From: Acinetobacter tianfuensis
GTDB lineage: Bacteria; Pseudomonadota; Gammaproteobacteria; Pseudomonadales; Moraxellaceae
Direction: 5' to 3'
NCBI RefSeq assembly: GCF_003611465.1
Contig: NZ_RAXV01000021.1
Span: 1-64,000, forward strand
DNA length: 64,000 nucleotides
The position numbers were made by a program, and so were the translations under genes. A model generated the notes under the pieces. It was not told the DNA's origin, did no database searches, and saw nothing but the letters and a program-made list of their open reading frames with translations. Below, one piece after another: positions 48,771-57,695 of this stretch (position 1 is the stretch's first letter; each line of letters starts with the position of its first letter).

Positions 48771-50338
48771 TACTTCACCTCCGCAAACGGCGAAGCAATC
48801 CCTAGCTCATTGCAGAAATCTGCAATGATGGCATCGGTTTTTTGGCTGTCGTGTTCCAATGCTTGAAGCTGTTTTGCAATCGCATCTAAATCTATCTCGG
48901 CTTCCGCTTCAAAGGTATCCACATAACGTGGAATATTCAGGTTGTAATCGTTATCTTTGACTTCTTGCAAGGTCGCGACATGCGCATATTTTTCAATATT
49001 TTCACGCTGTTCAAATGCCGCAACAATCTTATCCAAATGCTCAGGCAATAACTTGTTTTGGTTCTTCTGCTTTTCAAAATCATTGCTGGCGTCAATAAAC
49101 AGAATATTGCCGCTCTGCTCACGGTTTTTCTTCAACACCAAAATACAGGTCGGAATAGACGTGCCATAGAATATATTGGCGGGTAAACCAATAATCGCAT
49201 CCACCACGTTCAACTGTTCAATCAAATACTGACGAATCACGCCCTCACTCGAACCACGGAACAAGACGCCATGCGGTAACACCACCGCCATGGTGCCATT
49301 GTCATCCAGTTGATACAGCATGTGCTGTACAAAAGCCATATCGGCTTTAGAGCTTGGCGCCAGTTTGCCATACGCAGCAAAACGTTCATCTTGTAAAAAT
49401 AACGGATCGGCAGACCATTTTGCAGAGAATGGAGGATTCGCCACCACCGCATCAAACCTTTTATCCAAATGCTGCGGACGGGTTAAGGTATTTTCCTGCT
49501 TGATGTCGAACTTGGCAAAATGCACATCATGCAGAATCATGTTCATGCGGGCCAAGTTGTAGGTGGTACGGTTCATTTCCTGACCGTAAATCATATCGAC
49601 ATCTTTCACTTCACGTTTTACCCGAAGCAATAACGAACCTGAACCACAAGTCGGGTCATAGACTGAACGTAAACGGTCTTTGCCTTGGGTGACAATCTTT
49701 GCCAATAAAGTCGATACCGTTTGTGGGGTATAGAATTCCCCTGCTTTTTTGCCCGCGCCTGAGGCAAATTCACCAATCAGGTACTCGTAAGCATCACCCA
49801 GTACATCGGCTTCGGTATTACTAATATCAAAATCAATATCATCTAAATGACTGAGGACTTTCGCCACCAGTGCATTACGGTCACTGGCATTATTGCCGAG
49901 CTTGGTCGAGTTTAGATCCAAATCTTCAAACAGGTTGGCAAAGTCATCGGCAGAGTCGGTGCCTAAGGTGCTTTGTTCAATCGATTTTAAGGTCGCAGTT
50001 AAATCATCCAAAATGAATTCGCCCTGACGACCACGCTCGGCTAAGGTATGGAATAGCTGTTTTGGTGTGAGCGCATAACCGACTTCGGCAATGGCATTCT
50101 TTTTAATTTCTTCGATATACGGTACATGCTCAGCATTATTTTCATCTAATTCTAAAAAGCTGAGGTCTTCGCCATCGAGCAATTCATTGGCAAAGTTCAC
50201 CGATTTTTCTGATAAATATTTAAAGAAAATAAAACCCAGAATGTAATCACGGAATTCATCGGCGCCCATGGTACCACGCAAAGTATTGGCAATATTCCAA
50301 AGTTGTTTTTGTAATTGTTGCAGTTGTACTTGGGTCAT
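48770..50338 (-). CDS. hsdM: type I restriction-modification methyltransferase subunit
   Basis: A 522-residue HsdM, an N6-adenine methyltransferase. An N-terminal helical domain (RGTMGADEFRDYILGFIFFK) is followed by motif I DPTCGSGSLL near residue 227 and the catalytic motif IV NPPF (VVANPPFSAKWS) near residue 300. It modifies the sites chosen by HsdS. First gene of the hsdM-hsdS-nuclease-hsdR operon. All four genes seem intact. Confidence 0.95.
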   Translation of the reverse strand: MTQVQLQQLQKQLWNIANTLRGTMGADEFRDYILGFIFFKYLSEKSVNFANELLDGEDLSFLELDENNAEHVPYIEEIKKNAIAEVGYALTPKQLFHTLAERGRQGEFILDDLTATLKSIEQSTLGTDSADDFANLFEDLDLNSTKLGNNASDRNALVAKVLSHLDDIDFDISNTEADVLGDAYEYLIGEFASGAGKKAGEFYTPQTVSTLLAKIVTQGKDRLRSVYDPTCGSGSLLLRVKREVKDVDMIYGQEMNRTTYNLARMNMILHDVHFAKFDIKQENTLTRPQHLDKRFDAVVANPPFSAKWSADPLFLQDERFAAYGKLAPSSKADMAFVQHMLYQLDDNGTMAVVLPHGVLFRGSSEGVIRQYLIEQLNVVDAIIGLPANIFYGTSIPTCILVLKKNREQSGNILFIDASNDFEKQKNQNKLLPEHLDKIVAAFEQRENIEKYAHVATLQEVKDNDYNLNIPRYVDTFEAEAEIDLDAIAKQLQALEHDSQKTDAIIADFCNELGIASPFAEVK

Positions 50339-50655
50339 TGTTATAGAAGTCCAAATAAGTAAATCATTAATAAAAATGATTTTACCTAAAATTCTAAATC
50401 ATGCAGCAGTAAAAAATGGAAAAGGACATAAATTGTCGTGCTCAAGCCAAGTGATCTGTCAATTCAAGCTCCAAACAGGTGAATATTCTAAATTTTGTAG
50501 CAGCATATTGTGAGAATGAAGGCCTCCAGTTAAAAGTCTGTAAGGGCTGAAAGCTCTAATTCAGCTGTCTATAGAATACTATCTTGCTGAATATTCAATT
50601 TGTTCTTGAAAATATTGGTCTTTGGATAACAGAATCTCTGCAAAGAATAACCGTC
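50339..50655. other. 317-base region between hsdM and the HNH gene
   Basis: No gene is supported; frames open here have no family resemblance. It must contain the promoter of the hsd operon. No repeat or clear terminator was recognised. Confidence 0.35.
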
Positions 50656-51729
50656 TCAAAAGACACCAGATATAGGATGAGCCAATATCTGTTTATCTTT
50701 GCCCCCCAACCAGACTAAATACTCATGCTCAATCGCCTGCTGATAGGCCCAGTCTGCAACCCGATGTGAACGCTGCAGATCGGTCAAAAAACCGAGTTGC
50801 GAAATCTCCCGACTAATCGCCTGATCATGCAGATGATTACGTTCTCTCCATTGATCTAAGAATTGCTCGGACGCTAGATAATTACTTTTCTGTGAATTAC
50901 ATTTATCATCTGCCAGGACAAAATTATGTCCGGTATCGGCAGGATATAGAGACCAGGGAATAAAATGATCCACGGCATATTTTGAGTTTTTCAGGCTTTT
51001 GCCACAGTAAAAACACTGGCATTGCTGTAAGTCGATTAAGAAGTCCGCGACCTGCCCCAATTGATTACGACTTGGAGCAAACATGAATTCATCTAGGTCA
51101 GGCAAGCCATCAAGTACAACTAGGTTCTGCTTGTTCAGTCGGACAAAATCAATCCAGCACTTTTGGCACAGCTCTTCAATAATTTCACTGAATTGTCTTA
51201 AGCAATACATCACCTTGGGCAACAGCTTAAGTGACTGTTTGCAATCCTGCAGATGATAGAGAAACTCTACGGTTTGACCATTCAGATTCTGTAAATATAC
51301 TACCGGCATTTGCTTAACCGTTGTCGCAACTGTTCGCTTCAGCCTGTTCCAGTAAAGTACATCCTTTCTCAACGCGGCCAAGGTCTTGAATTGTTGCTGT
51401 GCATTCTGAATTTCACTGATGATCTTTGCCTGCTTACCAGTGCTTTGATGAATAGTAAAAGGCTCATACTGGTTAAACTGAAACGGCAGAGACTGTTTCC
51501 AGTACAGGTCAATAAACTTTTCCGCAATATCCTGATAGTCCAAATGCAAGGCAGCACCGGTATCTTGACCCTGTTCAATCGCCAGACGCGTGATACTTAT
51601 CAGCAAAGCAAACTTATATGTCGAAGTAAAAGTCCCTGACTGCAATATCTGCTGAATATGCTTCAAGAATTTCAGCTGCTCGTTGGGTGTAGGTTTATTA
51701 TTTTCTATAAAGCGATCATCCTGCCACAT
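50656..51729 (-). CDS. HNH nuclease family protein, partner of the methyltransferase-GIY-YIG gene
   Basis: A 357-residue protein with a long helical N-terminal part (residues 1-225) and a C-terminal HNH domain: CFYCGKSLKNSKYAVDHFIP (one Cys-x2-Cys pair and the catalytic Asp-His), then GHNFVLADDKCNSQKSN with Asn residues that complete the motif. The second zinc Cys pair is incomplete. It starts 14 bases inside the preceding methyltransferase-GIY-YIG gene, so the two are translationally coupled. A defence role is inferred from position in a region full of restriction genes and from the pairing of two nuclease types. Confidence 0.82.
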   Translation of the reverse strand: MWQDDRFIENNKPTPNEQLKFLKHIQQILQSGTFTSTYKFALLISITRLAIEQGQDTGAALHLDYQDIAEKFIDLYWKQSLPFQFNQYEPFTIHQSTGKQAKIISEIQNAQQQFKTLAALRKDVLYWNRLKRTVATTVKQMPVVYLQNLNGQTVEFLYHLQDCKQSLKLLPKVMYCLRQFSEIIEELCQKCWIDFVRLNKQNLVVLDGLPDLDEFMFAPSRNQLGQVADFLIDLQQCQCFYCGKSLKNSKYAVDHFIPWSLYPADTGHNFVLADDKCNSQKSNYLASEQFLDQWRERNHLHDQAISREISQLGFLTDLQRSHRVADWAYQQAIEHEYLVWLGGKDKQILAHPISGVF

Positions 51730-52915
51730 GTTGAAGCTTCACCTGTCTTTGTAATCCTGCTTCCGTAGCGATTTCCATCATTTTCGCATTTTGAATGGCT
51801 TTTTTACGCATAGCTGAAAGGGTTTCTTTAAACTCGTGCTGATTACCTTTCAAATTGAGTGGCAGTATCGTTTGTTCAAAAACCTTTTCCTCAACATTCC
51901 AAGGTTCTTCACAAATTATCCAGGACACATATGCATTATCTTCAAGCCATGCATCCAGCCATTGTTCACCTGCATGCGTGAAAGTCATGCGATTACCTGA
52001 CCCTACTCTTCTAAGCGGATACCCACTCATCTCAGCCAGAAGTATGCCCAATGTTCGTCTTAGCGTTGAACCTTCTGCGTTACCTGCAAAGTGTGTTTTA
52101 AGCCGTATTCTCAAGTTTGATTTACTATTTGGTTTAGTCTTTTTATCAGGCGATATGCCAACATACAACAAAGTATATTCTTGATACGTTATACAGTTTT
52201 TTGTTGGGATTCCCGGTGGATTTTTTTTGAACCACCAAAAATAAATCCCGTGTTCTGCAGGAATCAAAGAGGGCTCTTTCATTAACTCGGCACGACTGTA
52301 TAAACGCTGTGGGTAATAATCAAAAGCATGTGATTGCTTTTTCCATATTACGTTGATCCACTCTTCTGTACGGTCTGGACGTTTATCTACAGTAATCCAT
52401 TGTTGTAACAGTAAAGCCTGATCTATTTGTTTAAGTAAGTCGTAAGCTTGCTGCTCATTCAAGTCAGTAAAGCTGCGCCCTTCTTTCTCACGGTCTGTAT
52501 CGCCATATTTAAAAGACATATAACACACACCATTTGGCTTTAATGCTTTAAATATGCGCGCCAGCACTTCAGTCAGGCGATCTCTTTCACAGTGCAAAAG
52601 AGAAGCACAAGCCCAAATCCCATCATACTTAGCTACTTCATTCAGCTCATAAAAACTTTGCTGACGTACCTCGATGCCTGTCAGCTCTCTCGCCTTTTCA
52701 ACCAGCTCGGCAGAATAATCAATTGCCTCAACTTGATAGCCTTTTTTCTTAAATGCCAAAGTGTCCCGCCCCGAGCCACAGCCCAAATCCAGGATCAATG
52801 CCTGTTCCGGCAAATATCTTAGAAATGGTGTGTAAAGACTTTTCATCTCAACCTGATAGGTATTTTCAAAAAATGCTTGAGCATGTTGATTGTAATAATT
52901 TGATGTTTGATTCAT
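51716..52915 (-). CDS. class I SAM methyltransferase fused to a GIY-YIG nuclease-like domain
   Basis: A 399-residue two-domain protein. Residues 1-195 form a class I SAM methyltransferase with motif I LDLGCGSGRD at 42-51 and motif II acidic VEAIDYS at 62-68; there is no NPPY-type motif, so it is not an obvious DNA methyltransferase and looks more like the small-molecule/TehB-type group. Residues about 215-360 resemble a GIY-YIG nuclease: HGIYFWWF at 222, LLYVGIS at 249, the conserved Arg in LRIRLKTHF at 268-276 and STLRRTLG at 283. It is coupled to the HNH gene. Neither domain's substrate is known. A decayed copy of the methyltransferase part lies at 54254-54514. Confidence 0.82.
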   Translation of the reverse strand: MNQTSNYYNQHAQAFFENTYQVEMKSLYTPFLRYLPEQALILDLGCGSGRDTLAFKKKGYQVEAIDYSAELVEKARELTGIEVRQQSFYELNEVAKYDGIWACASLLHCERDRLTEVLARIFKALKPNGVCYMSFKYGDTDREKEGRSFTDLNEQQAYDLLKQIDQALLLQQWITVDKRPDRTEEWINVIWKKQSHAFDYYPQRLYSRAELMKEPSLIPAEHGIYFWWFKKNPPGIPTKNCITYQEYTLLYVGISPDKKTKPNSKSNLRIRLKTHFAGNAEGSTLRRTLGILLAEMSGYPLRRVGSGNRMTFTHAGEQWLDAWLEDNAYVSWIICEEPWNVEEKVFEQTILPLNLKGNQHEFKETLSAMRKKAIQNAKMMEIATEAGLQRQVKLQHVAG

Positions 52916-53066
52916 TGTCTAAAAGCCAATATCTTATGTTAAAGAACATACTGATATTTCACTAGATAAGTCAAATGATCAGTCCTATGAATGAATCAAA
53001 CTCTTATTTCACTGTATCCGGACAACTGAGATAGAAACCAAACTGGTTCTTGTAAATGGAAAAAAT

Positions 53067-53396
53067 ATGGGCTTCAGATTTCGCAAGAGTATTAAAATAT
53101 TACCTGGATTAAAAATCAATCTGACGCATAAAGGCATCAGCAGTGCAAGCATTGGCAAACCTGGTGCTTCTTTAAATATTGGCAAAAAAGGCACCCGAAC
53201 CAGCGTTGGTATTCCTGGCACAGGCCTATCCTATTCCAAGCGCCAACCCTATAAAAATAGAGCTGGCAACCCAGAGAATTCTGCTCAGGAACAACAACCG
53301 TTCTATACATCAGATACCGAGCAACCCAAATCGAATGTCTGGATTTGGGTAATTTTTGGATTATTTTGTTTTATTGTCGGGGCAATTATTTTTTGA
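53067..53396 (+). CDS. DUF4236 family membrane-anchored small protein
   Basis: A 109-residue protein with the N-terminal DUF4236 pattern (MGFRFRKSIKILPGLKINLT, with the repeated beta-strand-like SIGKPGASLNIGKKGTRTSV) and a C-terminal membrane helix (VWIWVIFGLFCFIVGAIIF). DUF4236 proteins are common on mobile elements and of unknown function. It is divergent from the methyltransferase-GIY-YIG gene. Confidence 0.85.
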   Translation: MGFRFRKSIKILPGLKINLTHKGISSASIGKPGASLNIGKKGTRTSVGIPGTGLSYSKRQPYKNRAGNPENSAQEQQPFYTSDTEQPKSNVWIWVIFGLFCFIVGAIIF

Positions 53397-53495
53397 ATTT
53401 AGCCATTCTTTGTACCCCATAATATCCACTGCTAGGCAAAATTTAATTCATTCATTACTATGGACGGATGTTAAATACAATAAAGGCTGCCGCTG

Positions 53496-53809
53496 ATGTC
53501 AGACCATCACCATACTCACGATTATGATGAAAATGTTTAATTGACTCTCCCTTATCTCAAGTTTTACAGGAACATAATCAGCAGGTCGAAATTCTTATTT
53601 ATCAACTGCCTGACAGTGATTGGACACTGGAAGTGGTGAGCCAAAGTGGTACTTCTACCGTATGGGATGAAACATTCCCGTCAGATCAGGAAGCTCTATC
53701 TGTCGCTTTAGATGGAATCAAAGCTGCAGGCGGTATTCAAGCCTTTTCCGAACTCAGTGACCTCGAAGCAAAGAATAATATTTTTCCTGAATCCCTTACT
53801 CGCCATTAA
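53496..53809 (+). pseudogene. frameshifted His-rich small gene
   Basis: From ATG 53496 the frame reads MSDHHHTHDYDENV and stops at 53538; the neighbouring frame then runs without interruption as IDSPLSQVLQEHNQQVEILI through YQLPDSDWTLEVVSQ and DQEALSVALDGIKAAGG to 53809, but has no start codon of its own. A one- or two-base indel near 53535-53545 would join them. In the first frame a second piece (NETTGLNLDQYIFGFLEP, to 53903) may be a continuation after a second shift. Family not recognised. Confidence 0.55.
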
Positions 53810-53879
53810 AAATGAAACTACCGGCTTGAATTTGGATCAGTATATTTTTGGATTCTTAGAACCTGTCGCGATGATAGGT

Positions 53880-54143
53880 TCACTTCAACCCAAACCCATC
53901 TAGGGTCGAAGGGTCAAAATTTTCATCAAACATAAACTCATCTGCTCGCTCTTTTTTTAATGTCGCCAGGGCATAAAAGAAACATTTTTCACATAACTGC
54001 AACTCATATTTTTCACCATCATGCTTGGAACCATAGCCCCAATTTGCTGATAAGGTTCCAAACTCCAATTTCGTTGATTGGTTGCATACATCACATACAA
54101 CATCTGTAATGACTTCTACCTGTTTCAGTTGTTTAATTTCCAT
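53880..54143 (-). CDS. zinc-ribbon-like small protein, unknown function
   Basis: An 87-residue protein with two Cys pairs, CDVC near residue 17 and CEKC near residue 51, which could bind one zinc ion. The sequence MEIKQLKQVEVITDVVCDVC is not of a family I can name. It stands between the frameshifted gene and the decayed methyltransferase copy, so it is cargo of the island, perhaps regulatory. Confidence 0.65.
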   Translation of the reverse strand: MEIKQLKQVEVITDVVCDVCNQSTKLEFGTLSANWGYGSKHDGEKYELQLCEKCFFYALATLKKERADEFMFDENFDPSTLDGFGLK

Positions 54144-54253
54144 CTTTGGCTCTCGATATCAATCAAGTTAAATGCGTCTACATGTTTACTAAAAACTTAT
54201 TCCAGTTTGGTTTTAATTACCATTAAAAAATGTCAAGGCCGAATCTGCGACGC

Positions 54254-54514
54254 AGAAAAACTTAACTGCTTAACATTAATCCCTGTGAGCTCTCGCACCT
54301 TAACTACCAGCTCAGCCGAATCATCTATTGCATCAACTTGATACCCTTTTTTTTGAAATCCAAAGTATCACCACTCGATCCACAGCCCAAGTCCAAAATC
54401 TTTAATTGTGTAGGTAAATACTTAAAAAGGTTCGTACAAACTCTGCATGTCAACTCGGTATGTATTATCAAAAAAAATTTGAGCATTATTATTGTAATAA
54501 TCAGCTGTACTCAT
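54254..54514 (-). pseudogene. decayed second copy of the methyltransferase domain
   Basis: Read from ATG 54514: MSTADYYNNNAQIFFDNTYR, a frameshift after EPF, then YLPTQLKILDLGCGSSGDTL, a second frameshift in an A tract, then YQVDAIDDSAELVVKVRELT. This parallels residues 1-88 of the intact protein at 51716-52915 (MNQTSNYYNQHAQAFFENTY and on). Nothing of the rest of the methyltransferase or of the GIY-YIG domain follows. It is a truncated and twice frameshifted relative, on the same strand about 1.6 kb upstream. Confidence 0.85.
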
Positions 54515-54628
54515 CCCTAATCTATTCATTCTAATCAGCTATGTGAACATCATAATAGAAATATGATATTTTTTGCCAACTCACAAATATAGCTAACTAA
54601 TAGTGAGTATCCACTCGAGGAGGAAAAT

Positions 54629-54658
54629 TTGAAACTTTCAATAATAAATAAACTTTAA
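54629..54658 (+). CDS. possible nine-residue leader peptide
   Basis: AGGAGG (54618-54623) and then TTG AAA CTT TCA..., ending TAA at 54656-54658: a perfect ribosome site in front of a tiny frame, 90 bases ahead of the 224-residue gene, which itself has no ribosome site. Evidence is only the ribosome site and spacing. Confidence 0.25.
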   Translation: MKLSIINKL

Positions 54659-54746
54659 AAACAAGAAAAAAATGATGCCTCCTGCCATATTCAAAAACTC
54701 TAAATATACGTGAATATTACTGTATTATTTTTATTCAATAGCACAC

Positions 54747-55421
54747 ATGGATTTGACATCTGAACTACTTTTAAAGTTTCCAGCAACACGGATAAGTACT
54801 CTAAAAAATTTCAAAAAAAGCAGAATCATCATTCATCCACGTGCTTATGGTTTCAACCTGTGCTACTTAAATATGTTTAAAAGTCTCGCTGCAGATTTAG
54901 ATATTTCTAATCGTATAAAAGAGCTCCATGTGTGGAAAACCTCAGAATTTGATGGCTACACCATTCTCAATAATATTCAATTATATATTAGCTATTTAAA
55001 GCAGGATATTAAGGAGGTTTCGTTAGTTATTCATCAACAACCAAATTTTTCAGATGAGGAATTAGCATTTCTCATAGAGTTATGCAGTCGTGAATTTATT
55101 CAATTCATCAAAACTTCAAAATTTGATATTCGGTCGTTAAATCCACGAAAAACATTGCATTTAATTAACACACATCTTTCACGTCAAACACTATTAACCA
55201 TTAACAAAGAATCATCTTTAAAGCCACATCATCAAATGAGTCTGGAATTGCTAGCACAACTACTTTCATGTTCACGAAATCAACTGAATCAGCGGATTAA
55301 AAATATTAATCAACAGCGCACACATATTATTAATGAATTATCACTCAACAGCAGATGTGTAAAAGAACTCGTTGATCACTCTGATAGTTGCCTAAGTACA
55401 GAAAAAATTTGGAGATCATAA
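54747..55421 (+). CDS. unknown protein, first gene of the recombinase trio
   Basis: A 224-residue, largely helical protein with no recognised family. A C-terminal helix-turn-helix-like piece can be seen (MSLELLAQLLSCSRNQLNQR). Its stop (TAA 55419-55421) is immediately followed by the ATG of the next gene, behind GGAGAT, so it is translationally coupled to the two recombinase-like genes. No ribosome site precedes its own ATG. By position it could be the accessory DNA-binding subunit of the trio. Confidence 0.75.
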   Translation: MDLTSELLLKFPATRISTLKNFKKSRIIIHPRAYGFNLCYLNMFKSLAADLDISNRIKELHVWKTSEFDGYTILNNIQLYISYLKQDIKEVSLVIHQQPNFSDEELAFLIELCSREFIQFIKTSKFDIRSLNPRKTLHLINTHLSRQTLLTINKESSLKPHHQMSLELLAQLLSCSRNQLNQRIKNINQQRTHIINELSLNSRCVKELVDHSDSCLSTEKIWRS

Positions 55422-57695
55422 ATGTCTAATGATCTAAACGAACATTTTGATTTAACAATGGTTTCAATTAAAAGAACAATTGAAAAATTGTTCGGTGATG
55501 AGCAATTTGAACGTGCACAACATATCAACTTTGTGATTGAACTATTGTCTTCTCAACAGACTGACAACTCTCTAGATGGTCTCAATCTCGATTGCTTTGA
55601 CATCGATGTAGAATTTCAGTCAAATCTGCCCAAACCGTCAGTAATTTCTTTTAATAAAAAAGTTAAGATCAGCGATCTACCGATCACTTCATATATCAAT
55701 TCAATTTCGCAATTATCTGAATCGCAGACGCATGCAAAAAATTGGAATATTCTAGTTTTGAAAGCGGCCATTTATTTAATTGCTCTTCCTGAGCTCAAGC
55801 CAGATCTTTTTAAACAAGCACACACAGAACACTTCAATACCGTAAAGCGCTTATTTCAGCGTTTTAGAACTGCAAATAAAAACTTAGATACTGAAAAAAA
55901 ATATCAAAATACAGAAGAGTATCAACGTCTCTGGAGTACCTATCTTCAAGATCCAACACAGAGCTTAGAACAATTTATTCAACATCTGATCACATTAGAT
56001 ACGGATGAATTGCCTGAGTTTGATCGCAATCTACTCAATGATATTCGCATTACTTTTAACTACGTTTTAAAAAACAAAGCGAAGATTGCACGTGCAAGTA
56101 TCGATACACAGCTTCAACATCAGTTTCTTGATGAAGAACAATTCATTGAAGAAAGTATCGAAATCAAAAAAGGGGGGAAATCTAAAGCACTAAATATAGA
56201 AACCTTAATTGATGAGCCTGTTGATCGACAGATAATTGTTGATCCAATTAACATTACACCACTCGCAGCACATTCAGAAACGAGTCAAAGCTATGTTCTA
56301 CCGCTTGTTGCAAAACATATTCAACGCAAAGAACATTTACTCACGTCGAGTAGTTTTTTTCCGAATCCATCTAGCGTGAACCATCTACTGAAAAGACTTC
56401 ATGTGGACTACTCTGAACATCAAAATAAAAGTGCTTTGATCCTAATGCTCGCATTTTTGACCGGTAATAGTGTGAATGAGTGGCTATATATACAAAGCAA
56501 GCGAGCTAAAAACTTAAATAACCGCCAAAAAATGATCAATAAAAATGATCAATTCTTCTTAAGCAGTAAATTTAATGTATTTGAGAACCGTGATTTTGAG
56601 TATTCAGACAGCTTGCTCAATCAGACGATCTATTTAGACATTCCAATCCCTAATCTATTCATTGAGGATCTCCGCAAAATGGATTCGGTTAGTTTCGATG
56701 ATATACAACAATATTTACGCAAATTAAGACAAGAATTATTGATTCCAAAACTGTCTGTCGTAAAGGTGAGTTCTCTACTGCATCATACGGTTCTTGCAAA
56801 AACAGGGAATAAACAACTCGCAGATTTAATCACAGGGATTGATGCCAATCAGTCATCATCTGTTTCTTATTGTCATCAGAATATCCTACGATTACATGCA
56901 CAATATATTGATATTCTAAAATCACTTTGTGCAGATGTAGCAAGCACATATGAAAGCTGTGTACGTTCGCTCCCTGATTCAATAACTCATTTTGGTAGTC
57001 GTAAAGCTCCAAAACCACAGGTCATTACAGAGATTTTTGCTGTATTGAAATTTAATATTTTTTCACAAGCCGAAGATGATCTAATTTCAATCTTTAATCA
57101 TTATAATATCTGGCTATGGCATATCCTCCTTCTTTTTACAGCAGCACGCCCCGTTGCTGAATTCCCTGGATTTCTTAAAAACTTTAATTTAAAACGCCAA
57201 ATTTTGATGGTTTCAGACAAAGAAGTAGGCGGCCGCAATGGATTCGGACGCCTCATTCCGCTTTGTCCATTTCTAGTTGAAGAGATAAAAAAATTCCTTA
57301 ATTTTTTAGAATATTTTTCAACTCAAATCATGATGAGTCAACCAGCTTTAAGCGATGTCATACAACGAATCAAAACGAGTAAGCTCCCCCTCTTGGGGAT
57401 CATCCAAAACAATGATTGGATACCGCTAAGCCCATCTTTAGTAAAAAACTTTCATCCCGAATTAGGTCTTGATCATGCTAACTGGCATCGCCACACAGCT
57501 CGTGCTTTTTTAACTCATAAAATTACCGAACCTGAGATTTTAGCTCTCTTTGGACATGAGCTCATGCAACAAGAAGCAGCACATCCTTTTTCCAGTTTAT
57601 CCCTATCTCAATTTTCTAAAATTGCAGATGTTTTAGAGCAAATGAGAAGTCAATTTAAAATCGTTGGGATTGAAATACATGTCATCACTCAATAA
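55422..57695 (+). CDS. large tyrosine-recombinase-like protein with degenerate active site
   Basis: A 757-residue protein. Its last 200 residues have the layout of a tyrosine recombinase: AARPVAE with Arg576, NWHRHTARAF with Arg690 (the HxxR histidine is Asn687) and LFGHE; but at the place of the nucleophile the sequence reads EAAHPFSSL and no Tyr is seen. It may therefore be a non-cleaving partner of the next protein. The long N-terminal part (1-400) is helical and not recognised. Its end overlaps the next gene by 17 bases. Confidence 0.78.
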   Translation: MSNDLNEHFDLTMVSIKRTIEKLFGDEQFERAQHINFVIELLSSQQTDNSLDGLNLDCFDIDVEFQSNLPKPSVISFNKKVKISDLPITSYINSISQLSESQTHAKNWNILVLKAAIYLIALPELKPDLFKQAHTEHFNTVKRLFQRFRTANKNLDTEKKYQNTEEYQRLWSTYLQDPTQSLEQFIQHLITLDTDELPEFDRNLLNDIRITFNYVLKNKAKIARASIDTQLQHQFLDEEQFIEESIEIKKGGKSKALNIETLIDEPVDRQIIVDPINITPLAAHSETSQSYVLPLVAKHIQRKEHLLTSSSFFPNPSSVNHLLKRLHVDYSEHQNKSALILMLAFLTGNSVNEWLYIQSKRAKNLNNRQKMINKNDQFFLSSKFNVFENRDFEYSDSLLNQTIYLDIPIPNLFIEDLRKMDSVSFDDIQQYLRKLRQELLIPKLSVVKVSSLLHHTVLAKTGNKQLADLITGIDANQSSSVSYCHQNILRLHAQYIDILKSLCADVASTYESCVRSLPDSITHFGSRKAPKPQVITEIFAVLKFNIFSQAEDDLISIFNHYNIWLWHILLLFTAARPVAEFPGFLKNFNLKRQILMVSDKEVGGRNGFGRLIPLCPFLVEEIKKFLNFLEYFSTQIMMSQPALSDVIQRIKTSKLPLLGIIQNNDWIPLSPSLVKNFHPELGLDHANWHRHTARAFLTHKITEPEILALFGHELMQQEAAHPFSSLSLSQFSKIADVLEQMRSQFKIVGIEIHVITQ

